Shown piece by piece: positions 28,300-37,662 of a DNA stretch of 57,650 bases. The first letter of the stretch is position 1, and each line of letters begins with the position of its first letter. The notes below the pieces were generated by a model that saw only the letters and a list, made by a program, of their open reading frames with translations, did no database searches and was not told the origin of the DNA. A program made the translations under genes and the position numbers. Source of the DNA: Cytophagaceae bacterium (GTDB taxonomy: Bacteria; Bacteroidota; Bacteroidia; Cytophagales; Spirosomataceae); assembly GCA_024642485.1 (NCBI GenBank), contig JAHEAY010000006.1, positions 1 to 57,650 on the forward strand. Reading direction: 5' to 3'.

Positions 28300-29365
28300 G
28301 ATCCTTCAATAAATTCTTGGTTCGTTCGGGACGGGCATCTGTGATAAACACCTGACCAAAATGATCTTCTGCCATCATTTCAATCAATCGTTGAATCCGT
28401 CGGTCGTCCAATTTATCAAAAATATCATCTAACAGTAGGAGCGGCTTCCGCGGTTTGACTGCGGTTAATGCATCAAATTGTGCCAACTTTAACGCCACAA
28501 CAAAGCTTTTGGTTTGGCCCTGAGAACCGTATTTTTTCAAGGGATAGTCATTAATCTCAAAATCAAAATCATCCCGGTGTATACCGATCGTTGTTCGTTG
28601 GGCCGCAAAATCTTGCCGCTCCGCCTGTTTCAAGGCCTCGTCTAATTGACCCGCCAAAAACGTTGACTCCAAACGAATCATGACCTGCTCTCGATCATCC
28701 GATAGGGCAGCATAATGCGCCTGAAAACGAGGTAAAAAGTCCTTCAAAAACTCAATCCGGGCATTATTGATGGATTCGCCTAATATAACTAGCGGCTCAT
28801 GGTAGCTGGCAAGCATCAAAGCGTCATGTGTTCCCGTTTCGGCAAACATTTTCAAGAGGCTATTACGCTGCTGGACAATGCGATTGTAGCGCATCAAGTT
28901 CTCTAAAAAACCGCGGTCTAATTGCGCCATCACGCCATCGAAGAAACGTCTACGTGTATCGCTGCTGTCGCGCACTAAGTCCGTATCGTGGGGATCCATC
29001 AATACGATGGGGAAGTTCCCAATGTGGTCTGCGAGGCGAGTATAGGGTTTTTGGTCTCGTAATAAGGCTTTTTTCTGGCCCTTTTGCACAGCACAGGTGA
29101 TTTGGGTTTCCGTTTCGGGAACATGCTCATCTTTTTGGAAGATGAAACTGCCCTGAACCATGAAAAAGGTATCGCCATGTCGGATACAAAGCGGATCCGC
29201 GACACCTCGGGCACTTTTGGTCAGGGAAAGAAAATGGATCGCATCCAGGAGGTTCGTTTTACCGATTCCGTTCTCGCCCACGATGCAATTGATGTTGGGA
29301 ATAAATTCAAATTGCGCCTCCTCGTAGGATTTAAACTGTTTGACCTGTAAAGATTTTAGGTACAT
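28268..29365 (-). CDS. recF: DNA replication/repair protein RecF
   Basis: MYLKSLQVKQFKSYEEAQFEFIPNINCIVGENGIGKTNLLDAIHFLSLTKSARG; SQGQTKSFVVALKLAQ; LLLLDDIFDKLDDRR; 32-nt convergent overlap with the glycosyltransferase. Confidence 0.96.
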   Translation of the reverse strand: MYLKSLQVKQFKSYEEAQFEFIPNINCIVGENGIGKTNLLDAIHFLSLTKSARGVADPLCIRHGDTFFMVQGSFIFQKDEHVPETETQITCAVQKGQKKALLRDQKPYTRLADHIGNFPIVLMDPHDTDLVRDSSDTRRRFFDGVMAQLDRGFLENLMRYNRIVQQRNSLLKMFAETGTHDALMLASYHEPLVILGESINNARIEFLKDFLPRFQAHYAALSDDREQVMIRLESTFLAGQLDEALKQAERQDFAAQRTTIGIHRDDFDFEINDYPLKKYGSQGQTKSFVVALKLAQFDALTAVKPRKPLLLLDDIFDKLDDRRIQRLIEMMAEDHFGQVFITDARPERTKNLLKDLSTKIQYLAL

Positions 29366-29505
29366 AGAGACGAGTGAATGGGCACAATGCTGTAAAAATA
29401 AAGAATAATACGCGATTTTTTGGCTGCTTGCGTGTTTTGTTTTAATTTCGCCTTGATTTTGACTGGGGCATTTTCCCTAGGCAACAAAAAATTTCCGATC
29501 GACAG

Positions 29506-30516
29506 ATGGCAAAGAAAGAAACACAAGCACCTAAGTATTCCAAAGAGACCTACATGTATTGGTATGAGTCTATGCAATTGCAACGCAAATTCGAAGAGAA
29601 ATGCGGTCAATTATATGGGATGCAAAAAATCAAAGGTTTTTGTCACTTATACATTGGCCAGGAGGCATGTTCTTCTGGTTCTAAATCTGCCTTACGTGAA
29701 GGCGATAAATACATTACAGCTTACCGTGACCACGGTATCCCGTTAGCTTTAGGTACTTCACCGAACGCAATCATGGCGGAATTATACGGTAAAATTACGG
29801 GTGCTTCCAAAGGAAAAGGGGGTTCGATGCACATCTTCGATAAAGAAGTTGGTTTCGTAGGCGGACACGGTATCGTAGGGGCGCAAATCCCTTTAGGTGC
29901 TGGTTTAGCTTTTGCTGAAAAATATAAAAAAACGGGTAATGTTTCGATCACGTATTTCGGTGATGGTGCGTCACGTCAAGGAGCTTTGCACGAAGCGTTC
30001 AACATGGCAATGACATGGAAATTACCTGCGATCTTCGTCGTAGAAAACAATGGTTACGCGATGGGTACTTCAGTTGCTCGTACATCGAACGTAACAGAAT
30101 TATACCAATTGGGAGAAGCTTATGACATGCCATCAGAAGCGGTTGACGCGATGGATGTAGAGGCTGTTCACGAAGCGGTTTCTCGTGCTGCGGCGCGTGC
30201 TCGTGCGGGTGAAGGTCCTACGTTTTTGGAATTCAGAACATACCGTTACCGTGGACACTCCATGTCTGATCCACAAAAATACCGTTCAAAAGAAGAGGTT
30301 GAAGCTTACAAAGAGCGTGATCCGATCGAGCAAGTAAAACAACGTATTTTCGAACATGGTATCGCTACGCAAGCGGATTTAGATGCAATCGATGCAAAAA
30401 TCAAAGTTCAGGTTCAAGAATCTGTTGATTTTGCTGAGGTTTCTCCTTTCCCTACAGCGGATGAAGCATACAAAGATGTATATGTACAGCAAGATTATCC
30501 GTTCATCGCGGAGTAA
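29506..30516 (+). CDS. pdhA: Pyruvate dehydrogenase E1 component subunit alpha
   Basis: CHLYIGQEACSSG, YRDHGIPLALG, KGGSMHIFDKEVGFVGGHGIVGAQIPLGAGLAFA, ThDP motif GDGASRQGALHEAFNMAMTWKLPAIFVVENN. Confidence 0.96.
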   Translation: MAKKETQAPKYSKETYMYWYESMQLQRKFEEKCGQLYGMQKIKGFCHLYIGQEACSSGSKSALREGDKYITAYRDHGIPLALGTSPNAIMAELYGKITGASKGKGGSMHIFDKEVGFVGGHGIVGAQIPLGAGLAFAEKYKKTGNVSITYFGDGASRQGALHEAFNMAMTWKLPAIFVVENNGYAMGTSVARTSNVTELYQLGEAYDMPSEAVDAMDVEAVHEAVSRAAARARAGEGPTFLEFRTYRYRGHSMSDPQKYRSKEEVEAYKERDPIEQVKQRIFEHGIATQADLDAIDAKIKVQVQESVDFAEVSPFPTADEAYKDVYVQQDYPFIAE

Positions 30517-30538
30517 TTTTACAGACAATTATATGAGA

Positions 30539-30566
30539 GGCGCGGGATGTATTCCGCGCCTTTTTT
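30539..30566 (+). terminator. Rho-independent terminator after pdhA, between convergent pdhA and uvrB
   Basis: GGCGCGG-gatgtatt-CCGCGCC-TTTTTT. Confidence 0.88.
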
Positions 30567-30567
30567 A

Positions 30568-32592
30568 TTATACCAGTAATTTGTCGATAGCCAAAATCTC
30601 GTCTCGGAACTTCGCCGCTAATGGGAAATCCAAATCCCGTGCCGCACGTTCCATTTCTTTTTGAACCGCCTCTTTTTGTTTCTTGAGCTCGGGTTTGCTC
30701 ATATAGGCCAATAGTGGATCTGCCGCCTGTAAGGATTCTTTTGGTGTAATGCCATACGATTTCATCGGTTTCGCCATACGATCCGCAATGGACGTCTGCT
30801 CCATGATTTCATCATGACTGCGCCAAATGGTTTTCGGTGTGATGCCATGTTCCGTGTTATAGGCCATTTGTTTTTCTCGCCGACGATTCGTTTCGCTAAT
30901 CGCTCGTTCCATCGAGCCGGTCATCTTGTCCCCATACATAATCACACGGCCATTTTCGTTACGCGCTGCCCGACCAATCGTCTGAATCAAGGAACGAATA
31001 TCTCGTAGGAAACCTTCTTTGTCGGCATCCATAATGGCTACCAAAGAAACCTCCGGCAAATCCAATCCTTCGCGTAATAAGTTGACTCCTACCAAGACAT
31101 CAATAACCCCCAAGCGTAATTCCCGTAAGATCTCGACCCTTTCTAAGGTTTTAATCTCGGAGTGAATGTAGCGGCATTTGACACCCACGCGATCGAGGTA
31201 TTTGGACATTTCCTCGGCCATACGTTTGGTCAAGGTCGTGATTAATACACGCTCTTTTTTCTTGATGCGGTCGTAGACTTCGTCAAGTAAATCGTCGATT
31301 TGGTTTTTCGTCGGACGAACCTCGATTAATGGATCCAAAAGTCCTGTAGGTCGAATGATTTGCTCGACCACCACACCTTCGGATTGTTTTAATTCATAAT
31401 CAGAAGGTGTCGCTGACACATAAATTGTTTGACCTACGATATCTTCAAATTCCTGAAATGTTAACGGCCGGTTGTCCATCGCGGATGGCAAACGGAATCC
31501 GTATTCGACTAAAGATTCTTTCCGCGAACGGTCCCCGCCGTACATGGCACGAATCTGCGGCATGGTTACGTGGCTTTCGTCCACGACCATGAGGAAATCA
31601 TCTGGGAAAAAGTCGAGCAAGCAGAATGGACGTTGCCCCGGTTTCCGCTGGTCAAAATAACGTGAGTAGTTTTCGATGCCGGAGCAATAACCCAGCTCGC
31701 GCATCATTTCTAAATCGAATTCCGTCCGTTGTTTGATGCGTTCCGCCTCTTGCAGTCGGCCATCTTTCCCGAAATACGAGATTTGATTCACTAAATCCGC
31801 TTGAATATCTGAGATGGCATTGTTCAAGGTTTCGCGACCTGTCACAAATAAATTCGCGGGGAAGATCGCGACCATCGTTTCTTTGGAAATTTTCTTGCCC
31901 GTCCAAGGGTCGATGCGATGAATCTCTTCGATTTCATCCCCAAAGAAAATGATGCGATACCCAAAATCAGCATAGGCTAAAAAGATATCCACGGTATCGC
32001 CTTTGACGCGGAAAGTTCCACGTAAGAATTCCCCTTCGGTTCTGGAATAAAGAATCTCGACGAGTCGGAAAAGGAATTGATTCCTTGAAATCGTTTCACC
32101 CACACCGATTCGCATGATCGAATTCTTGTATTCGTCGGGATTCCCCATACCGTAAATGCAAGAAACGGATGCGATGACGATGATATCTCGCCGACCGGAC
32201 ATCAGGGCCGCTGTGGTTGCGAGCCTTAATTTCTCAATTTCCTGGTTGATGGAGAGATCTTTTTCAATGTAAGTACCCGTGGAGGCAATGAAGGCCTCGG
32301 GTTGATAATAATCGTAATAGGATATGAAATATTCAACGGCGTTTTCGGGGAAAAAAGATTTGAATTCGCCGTATAGTTGAGCTGCAAGTGTTTTGTTATG
32401 GGATAAAATCAGGGTAGGGCGGTTGACCTCTTTGATGACATTCGCGATCGTAAAGGTTTTTCCGGAACCGGTTACCCCCAAAAGTGTTTGTGATCTTTCT
32501 TCTTTATGAAGCCCTTCCACCAATTCCTTGATGGCATTGGGTTGATCTCCTGTAGGTTGGTAGGATGAAGCGATTTTAAATTCCATGTTCAA
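30568..32592 (-). CDS. uvrB: Excinuclease ABC subunit B
   Basis: YQPTGDQPNAIKELVEGL, LLGVTGSGKTFTIANVI, YYDYYQPEAFIASTGTYIEKDLSIN, VDESHVTMPQIRAMYGGDRSRKESLVEYGFRLPSA. Confidence 0.98.
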   Translation of the reverse strand: MNMEFKIASSYQPTGDQPNAIKELVEGLHKEERSQTLLGVTGSGKTFTIANVIKEVNRPTLILSHNKTLAAQLYGEFKSFFPENAVEYFISYYDYYQPEAFIASTGTYIEKDLSINQEIEKLRLATTAALMSGRRDIIVIASVSCIYGMGNPDEYKNSIMRIGVGETISRNQFLFRLVEILYSRTEGEFLRGTFRVKGDTVDIFLAYADFGYRIIFFGDEIEEIHRIDPWTGKKISKETMVAIFPANLFVTGRETLNNAISDIQADLVNQISYFGKDGRLQEAERIKQRTEFDLEMMRELGYCSGIENYSRYFDQRKPGQRPFCLLDFFPDDFLMVVDESHVTMPQIRAMYGGDRSRKESLVEYGFRLPSAMDNRPLTFQEFEDIVGQTIYVSATPSDYELKQSEGVVVEQIIRPTGLLDPLIEVRPTKNQIDDLLDEVYDRIKKKERVLITTLTKRMAEEMSKYLDRVGVKCRYIHSEIKTLERVEILRELRLGVIDVLVGVNLLREGLDLPEVSLVAIMDADKEGFLRDIRSLIQTIGRAARNENGRVIMYGDKMTGSMERAISETNRRREKQMAYNTEHGITPKTIWRSHDEIMEQTSIADRMAKPMKSYGITPKESLQAADPLLAYMSKPELKKQKEAVQKEMERAARDLDFPLAAKFRDEILAIDKLLV

Positions 32593-32669
32593 AAGTACAT
32601 AATATTCGCTTGCGGAGAATAGGAAATGTGGCGGGAATCGGGTTATTTTTGAGGGTAAAAAATCAACAG

Positions 32670-33521
32670 ATGATCAAAACGATAGCTTTATTAGGCGTAG
32701 GCTTTTTAGGATGTGCGTCCAAGGAGGTTTCTTCTCCATTTCTGCCTACGGAGCCTACTACGCCCATAGCGCCTAAGGTGTATACATTTACAAAGGATCC
32801 GATTTGGTCGGATGAATTTGAAACGCCGGGTTTGCCAAATGAGAAATTTTGGTCTTACGATGTTGGCGGTTCGGGTTGGGGTAATAATGAGCTACAATAT
32901 TATACCAAAGCTGATTTGGATAATGCACACATTGAAAATGGAATTTTAACCATTGAGGCAATCAAGGGAAAAACGGGTTCGATGGACTATTCATCTGCTC
33001 GTATCGTCACCAAAGGCAAGCAAGATTTCTTGTATGGGAAAGTGGAAGTCCGTGCCAAGATACCTGCGGGTCGTGGAAACTGGCCGGCAATCTGGATGTT
33101 GGCTAGCCAATCGGATTATGGCGCTAATTATTGGCCTGACAATGGCGAGATTGATATTTTGGAACATGTGGGATATGATCCTGGGGTCATGCATTTTTCG
33201 GTTCATACCAAATCATTTAACCATGTAATCGGGACGCAAAAAACGGCAACGACGCGTATGGATGATTTTGATACCGTTTTCCATGTCTATACGATGGAGT
33301 GGACACCGCAAAACATCAAGTCTTACATTGATGGTAAATTGTATTTTACGTTTGAAAATACGGGTCGAGGATGGGAGGAATGGCCCTTTGACAAGAAGCA
33401 ACATATCTTGTTGAATTTGGCAATTGGTGGAAACTGGGGAGGCCAAAAAGGAGTAGACGATACGATCTTCCCGAATAAATTTTTGATTGATTACGTCCGC
33501 GTGTACGGATTAAACCCATAG
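32670..33521 (+). CDS. Glycoside hydrolase family 16 lipoprotein
   Basis: Lipobox GVGFLGCASK; catalytic NGEIDILEHVG (ExDxxE); GGSGWGNNELQYYT; LNLAIGGNWGG. Confidence 0.94.
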   Translation: MIKTIALLGVGFLGCASKEVSSPFLPTEPTTPIAPKVYTFTKDPIWSDEFETPGLPNEKFWSYDVGGSGWGNNELQYYTKADLDNAHIENGILTIEAIKGKTGSMDYSSARIVTKGKQDFLYGKVEVRAKIPAGRGNWPAIWMLASQSDYGANYWPDNGEIDILEHVGYDPGVMHFSVHTKSFNHVIGTQKTATTRMDDFDTVFHVYTMEWTPQNIKSYIDGKLYFTFENTGRGWEEWPFDKKQHILLNLAIGGNWGGQKGVDDTIFPNKFLIDYVRVYGLNP

Positions 33522-33523
33522 AA

Positions 33524-34321
33524 ATGAGATACCCAGCAGCGGCGGAGGCCTTTGATCGATTATTGTGCATCATGGATGATTTGCGGGAGAAATGCCCGTG
33601 GGATAAGAAACAAACGATGGAAACCTTGCGTCATTTGACGATCGAGGAGACTTATGAGCTGGCCGATGCCATCCTCTCCAAAGACATGGCTGAAATTCGC
33701 AAAGAGATTGGCGATGTCATGTTGCATTTGGTGTTTTACAGTAAGATTGGTTCAGAGACGGGTGATTTTGATGTGAAATCGGTTTTGCATGGCATTTGTG
33801 AAAAGTTGATTTCGCGGCATCCGCATATTTATGGAGATGTGGTGGCTGAGACGGAGGAGCAGGTGAAGGCCAACTGGGAAGCCTTGAAACTCAAAGAGGG
33901 AAATAAGTCGGTCTTATCAGGCGTGCCTAATTCCTTGCCGGCTTTGGTGAAGGCGATGCGGATTCAGGAGAAGGCGCGGGGAGCGGGCTTTGATTGGGAG
34001 GAAAAGGAGCAGGTTTGGGAGAAGGTGGAAGAGGAGCTAGGAGAGTTTAAGGAAACGTTCGTGGGTAAAGAATTAACCGTGGCTCAAAAAGAGGAGGCGG
34101 AAGGAGAGTTGGGAGATTTGATTTTCAGCTTGGTGAATTTTGCGCGCTTTATTGATATTAATCCGGATCAGGCAGTTGAGCGGACAAATCGGAAATTTAT
34201 TTATCGTTTTCAGCATTTAGAGCGTCGTGCGGCCGAAATGGGCAAGAATTTGCAGGATATGACGCTGGCAGAGATGGATATACTGTGGAACGAAGCAAAG
34301 GTGACGCTGCCAGGGTCATGA
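33524..34321 (+). CDS. mazG: Nucleoside triphosphate pyrophosphohydrolase MazG
   Basis: LREKCPWDKKQTMETLRHLTIEETYELADAI, EIGDVMLHLVFYSKIG, EGELGDLIFSLVNFAR; C-terminal VTLPGS is encoded by a repeat element. Confidence 0.95.
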   Translation: MRYPAAAEAFDRLLCIMDDLREKCPWDKKQTMETLRHLTIEETYELADAILSKDMAEIRKEIGDVMLHLVFYSKIGSETGDFDVKSVLHGICEKLISRHPHIYGDVVAETEEQVKANWEALKLKEGNKSVLSGVPNSLPALVKAMRIQEKARGAGFDWEEKEQVWEKVEEELGEFKETFVGKELTVAQKEEAEGELGDLIFSLVNFARFIDINPDQAVERTNRKFIYRFQHLERRAAEMGKNLQDMTLAEMDILWNEAKVTLPGS

Positions 34322-34374
34322 CCCTGGCGGCGTCTACCGCCCAATGTATATAAAAGTTGATTATTGTACAGAAA
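34303..34374 (-). repeat. Palindromic repeat element with 5' box, overlapping the mazG stop codon
   Basis: GACGCTGCCAGGGTC-AT-GACCCTGGCGGCGTC (one G-T pair); on the minus strand preceded by TACAATAATCAACTTTTATA, as at 11780. Confidence 0.7.
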
Positions 34375-35500
34375 ACTGATAAACAGTCTTTGATGTATAT
34401 TTTTCTCCCGGACGCAGCACGGTAGACGGGAAGTTTGCTTGATTGGGTGAATCAGGGAAATGTTCCGTTTCTAGGCAAAAGCCTGTTCGTTTATTATAAA
34501 TCGCGCCATATTTCCCCGTTAGGTGGCCATCCAAGAAATTTCCCGTATAGAATTGTACCCCAGGTTCTGTGGTGTAGACATCCATGACACGTCCGGAAAT
34601 AGGTTCCGTTACGTGTGCAATTTGTTCAAATGCACCCGGAGCTTTTTTCGTCGCAAAGCAATGGTCATAGCCACCACCTGCTTTAATCTGCTCGTCATTT
34701 GCGTTAATCTCCAAACCCATTTTCTTTGCCTTGGTAAAATCAAATGGAGTTCCGGTAACGGATTTGATCTCGCCTGTTGGAATGAGCACTGAGTTCACGG
34801 GAATGAAGTAGGGGGTATTTAATTGGATGCTGTGATCAAGGATATCACGTTTGTTATTTCCTGAGAGATTGAAATAGGAGTGATTGCAAAGGTTTAACAC
34901 GGTCGATTGGTCGGTTGTAGCTTCGTAAGCAAGCGATAAGGCATTTTCTTCGTTCAGGCTGTAAGTGATTTGAACCTGCAAATTACCCGGGAAGCCTTCT
35001 TCGCCATCTTGAGATAGGTAGGCAAAAGTGACGCTATTAGCTGTTTTGGCAATGGTTTTCCAAACCCGTTTATCGAAACCTTTCAGTCCTCCGTGAAGGT
35101 GCTGGCCATTATTTTGAGCGGCAAGGGTATAATTTTTCCCATCTAGGCTAAATTTTCCGGCGGCGATGCGGTTGCCATAGCGACCCACTACGGCACCGAA
35201 ATAAGGGGAATCTTTGATGTAGTCCTCTGCTTTGTCGAAACCTAACACCACATCTTCCATGACTTCGTTTTTATCCGGGACGATGATTTTGGTGATGATC
35301 GCACCATAATTCATGATTTGGACCTCCATCCCCTGTGTGTTTTTCAAGGTGTAGAGTGTGACGGCTTCATTCGTCGGAGTTTTGCCAAAAGGCTTTTCGG
35401 TAACTAACATGTTGGTATTGTGTGATTTAGATTGTGCCATTCCCATGAAAGCGGTGCAAGCAAAAACGGCTGACGCGAGCCAGTGAACGGTATTTTTCAT
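34361..35500 (-). CDS. galM: Aldose 1-epimerase (galactose mutarotase)
   Basis: GAVVGRYGNRIAAGKFSLDGK, NNGQHLHGGLKGFDKRVW, LNLCNHSYFNLSG, GGYDHCFATK, PGVQFYTGNFLDG, ETEHFPDSPNQ. Confidence 0.96.
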   Translation of the reverse strand: MKNTVHWLASAVFACTAFMGMAQSKSHNTNMLVTEKPFGKTPTNEAVTLYTLKNTQGMEVQIMNYGAIITKIIVPDKNEVMEDVVLGFDKAEDYIKDSPYFGAVVGRYGNRIAAGKFSLDGKNYTLAAQNNGQHLHGGLKGFDKRVWKTIAKTANSVTFAYLSQDGEEGFPGNLQVQITYSLNEENALSLAYEATTDQSTVLNLCNHSYFNLSGNNKRDILDHSIQLNTPYFIPVNSVLIPTGEIKSVTGTPFDFTKAKKMGLEINANDEQIKAGGGYDHCFATKKAPGAFEQIAHVTEPISGRVMDVYTTEPGVQFYTGNFLDGHLTGKYGAIYNKRTGFCLETEHFPDSPNQANFPSTVLRPGEKYTSKTVYQFSVQ

Positions 35501-35534
35501 GGTTAATAGGTTATTGAACATCCAATTTAAAGAA

Positions 35535-35570
35535 TTTGCTTGAAAATAAAATTATTCTCCCTATCTTTGC
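35535..35570 (+). promoter_or_regulatory. Bacteroidota-type promoter upstream of rpsA
   Basis: TTTG (35535-35538) then TATCTTTG (35562-35569), matching the TTTG...TAnnTTTG consensus. Confidence 0.6.
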
Positions 35571-35647
35571 ACCCCAATTTAAAAATTGTTTTACACTTAA
35601 TTTCAGCACGTTAGCCCAGCGTGTTGATGTATCTAGGGCGATCAAAT

Positions 35648-37468
35648 ATGTCAAAAGTTAAAAAAGATTTCGACTGGGATTTAGTTGAAGGAAAAGGATT
35701 CGGTGGTAACTATACTGCTGATCAAAAAGCACAAATGGAGGCAGCTATTGAGGCTACTCTAAACTCGGTAACTGAGAAGGAAGTTGTGAAGGGGGTTGTT
35801 GTGAGCAAGACAGACCGTGAAGTAATTGTAAACATTGGATTCAAATCTGATGGTTTAGTATCTGCATCTGAATTCCGCGATATGCCGGATTTGAAGGCTG
35901 GAGATGAAGTAGAAGTTTACATTGAGAATCAAGAAGATGCAAACGGCCAATTGATTTTATCTCGCAAATTAGCGAAGGTAATGGGCGCTTGGACGAACAT
36001 TGAGAAAGCTTTGGAAGAAGATACAATCATCAATGGTTTCGTAAAACGTCGTACAAAAGGTGGTTTGATCGTGGATATTTTTGGAATCGAGGCATTCTTG
36101 CCAGGATCTCAAATTGATGTGAAGCCAATCCGTGATTTCGATATTTTTGTTGGCAAAAATATGGAAGTTAAGGTGGTTAAGATCAACCATACAAATGACA
36201 ACGTAGTTGTATCTCACAAAGTATTGATCGAGAAAGATCTTGAGGCACAACGTCAATTGATCTTGAACAACTTAGATAAAGGTCAAGTATTAGAAGGTGT
36301 GATCAAAAACATGACTAATTTCGGTGTGTTCATCGACTTAGGTGGTGTGGATGGTTTATTGCACATTACAGATATCTCGTGGGGACGTATCAACCACCCA
36401 CAAGAGGTGTTGAAATTAGATCAAAAAATCCAAGTAGTTGTATTAGACTTTGATGAGAACAAGAAACGTATCTCATTAGGCATGAAGCAATTGCAAGCAC
36501 ACCCTTGGGAAGCATTAGCTGCTGAGGTTGAGGTTGGATCAAAAGTAAAAGGTAAAATCGTTAACGTTGCGGATTACGGTGCTTTCTTAGAAGTATTGCC
36601 AGGCGTTGAAGGTTTGATCCACGTTTCTGAGATGTCATGGTCTCAGCACTTGCGTAACCCACAAGATTTCTTGAAAGTTGGCGATGAAATGGAAGCAGTT
36701 GTGTTGACATTAGATCGTTCTGAGCGCAAGATGTCTTTAGGTATCAAGCAATTGACTGAAGATCCTTGGAACAAGACAGATTTATTGTCTAAATATGCTG
36801 TTGGAACGAAGCACAAAGGAACGGTTCGTAACTTGACTAACTTTGGTTTATTCCTTGAGTTAGAAGAGGGAATCGATGGTTTGGTTCACGTTTCTGACTT
36901 GTCTTGGACAAAGAAAATCAAGCACCCATCTGAATTCGTGAAAGTAGGCGATTCATTGGATGTTATCGTGATTGAGTTAGACGCGGACAACCGTCGTTTG
37001 GCATTAGGTCATAAGCAATTAGAAGAGAATCCTTGGGATACATTTGAAAGTGTGTTCACAGTAGGTTCAGTACATAAAGCAACTGTTATTTCGAAAAATG
37101 ACAAAATGGCTACTTTGGAATTACCTTACGGTATCGAAGGTTTAGCTGCTTTGAAACAATTGACGAAAGCAGATGAGTCAGTAGCTGAAGCGGGTGAGGC
37201 ATTGGATTTCGTTGTAACGGAATTCCACAAAGAAGATCGTAAGATTATTCTTTCGCACACACGTACATTCTCAGGTGCGCCAGTTGAAGAAGTAAAAGTA
37301 GAGAAGAAAAAAGCAACAAAATCTACAGAGAAGACGGCTACAGTTACAGCTGAGAAGTCGACAATGGGAGATATCGGAGCTTTATCTGCTTTGAAAGAGC
37401 AAATGGAAGGTGCTGAGCGTGAGCAAGCGATCAAAAAATTAGAGAAGAAATCTAAGAAAGCAGAATAA
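35648..37468 (+). CDS. rpsA: 30S ribosomal protein S1
   Basis: Multiple S1 domains: GQVLEGVIKNMTNFGVFIDLGGVDGLLHITDISWGRINHP, VGSKVKGKIVNVADYGAFLEVLPGVEGLIHVSEMSWS, VGTKHKGTVRNLTNFGLFLELEEGIDGLVHVSDLSW. Confidence 0.97.
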   Translation: MSKVKKDFDWDLVEGKGFGGNYTADQKAQMEAAIEATLNSVTEKEVVKGVVVSKTDREVIVNIGFKSDGLVSASEFRDMPDLKAGDEVEVYIENQEDANGQLILSRKLAKVMGAWTNIEKALEEDTIINGFVKRRTKGGLIVDIFGIEAFLPGSQIDVKPIRDFDIFVGKNMEVKVVKINHTNDNVVVSHKVLIEKDLEAQRQLILNNLDKGQVLEGVIKNMTNFGVFIDLGGVDGLLHITDISWGRINHPQEVLKLDQKIQVVVLDFDENKKRISLGMKQLQAHPWEALAAEVEVGSKVKGKIVNVADYGAFLEVLPGVEGLIHVSEMSWSQHLRNPQDFLKVGDEMEAVVLTLDRSERKMSLGIKQLTEDPWNKTDLLSKYAVGTKHKGTVRNLTNFGLFLELEEGIDGLVHVSDLSWTKKIKHPSEFVKVGDSLDVIVIELDADNRRLALGHKQLEENPWDTFESVFTVGSVHKATVISKNDKMATLELPYGIEGLAALKQLTKADESVAEAGEALDFVVTEFHKEDRKIILSHTRTFSGAPVEEVKVEKKKATKSTEKTATVTAEKSTMGDIGALSALKEQMEGAEREQAIKKLEKKSKKAE

Positions 37469-37490
37469 TATTTGTTTTAAGTTTTGATCA

Positions 37491-37522
37491 AAAGGGGATT
37501 CGGAAACGAATCCCCTTTTTTT
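37491..37522 (+). terminator. Rho-independent terminator after rpsA
   Basis: AAAGGGGATTCG-gaaa-CGAATCCCCTTTTTTT. Confidence 0.92.
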
Positions 37523-37662
37523 GTGCTATCCTGACTGAGGCACACAGATTTGTAAAATATCAAGAAAAGAATTGCTTATTTCGAGGTATTTTGACAACTT
37601 AGGGGCTTGACTTTAAAAGGGGCAAAACCCTTTGCGTCTTACCAAACTAAATCATTTAAATT

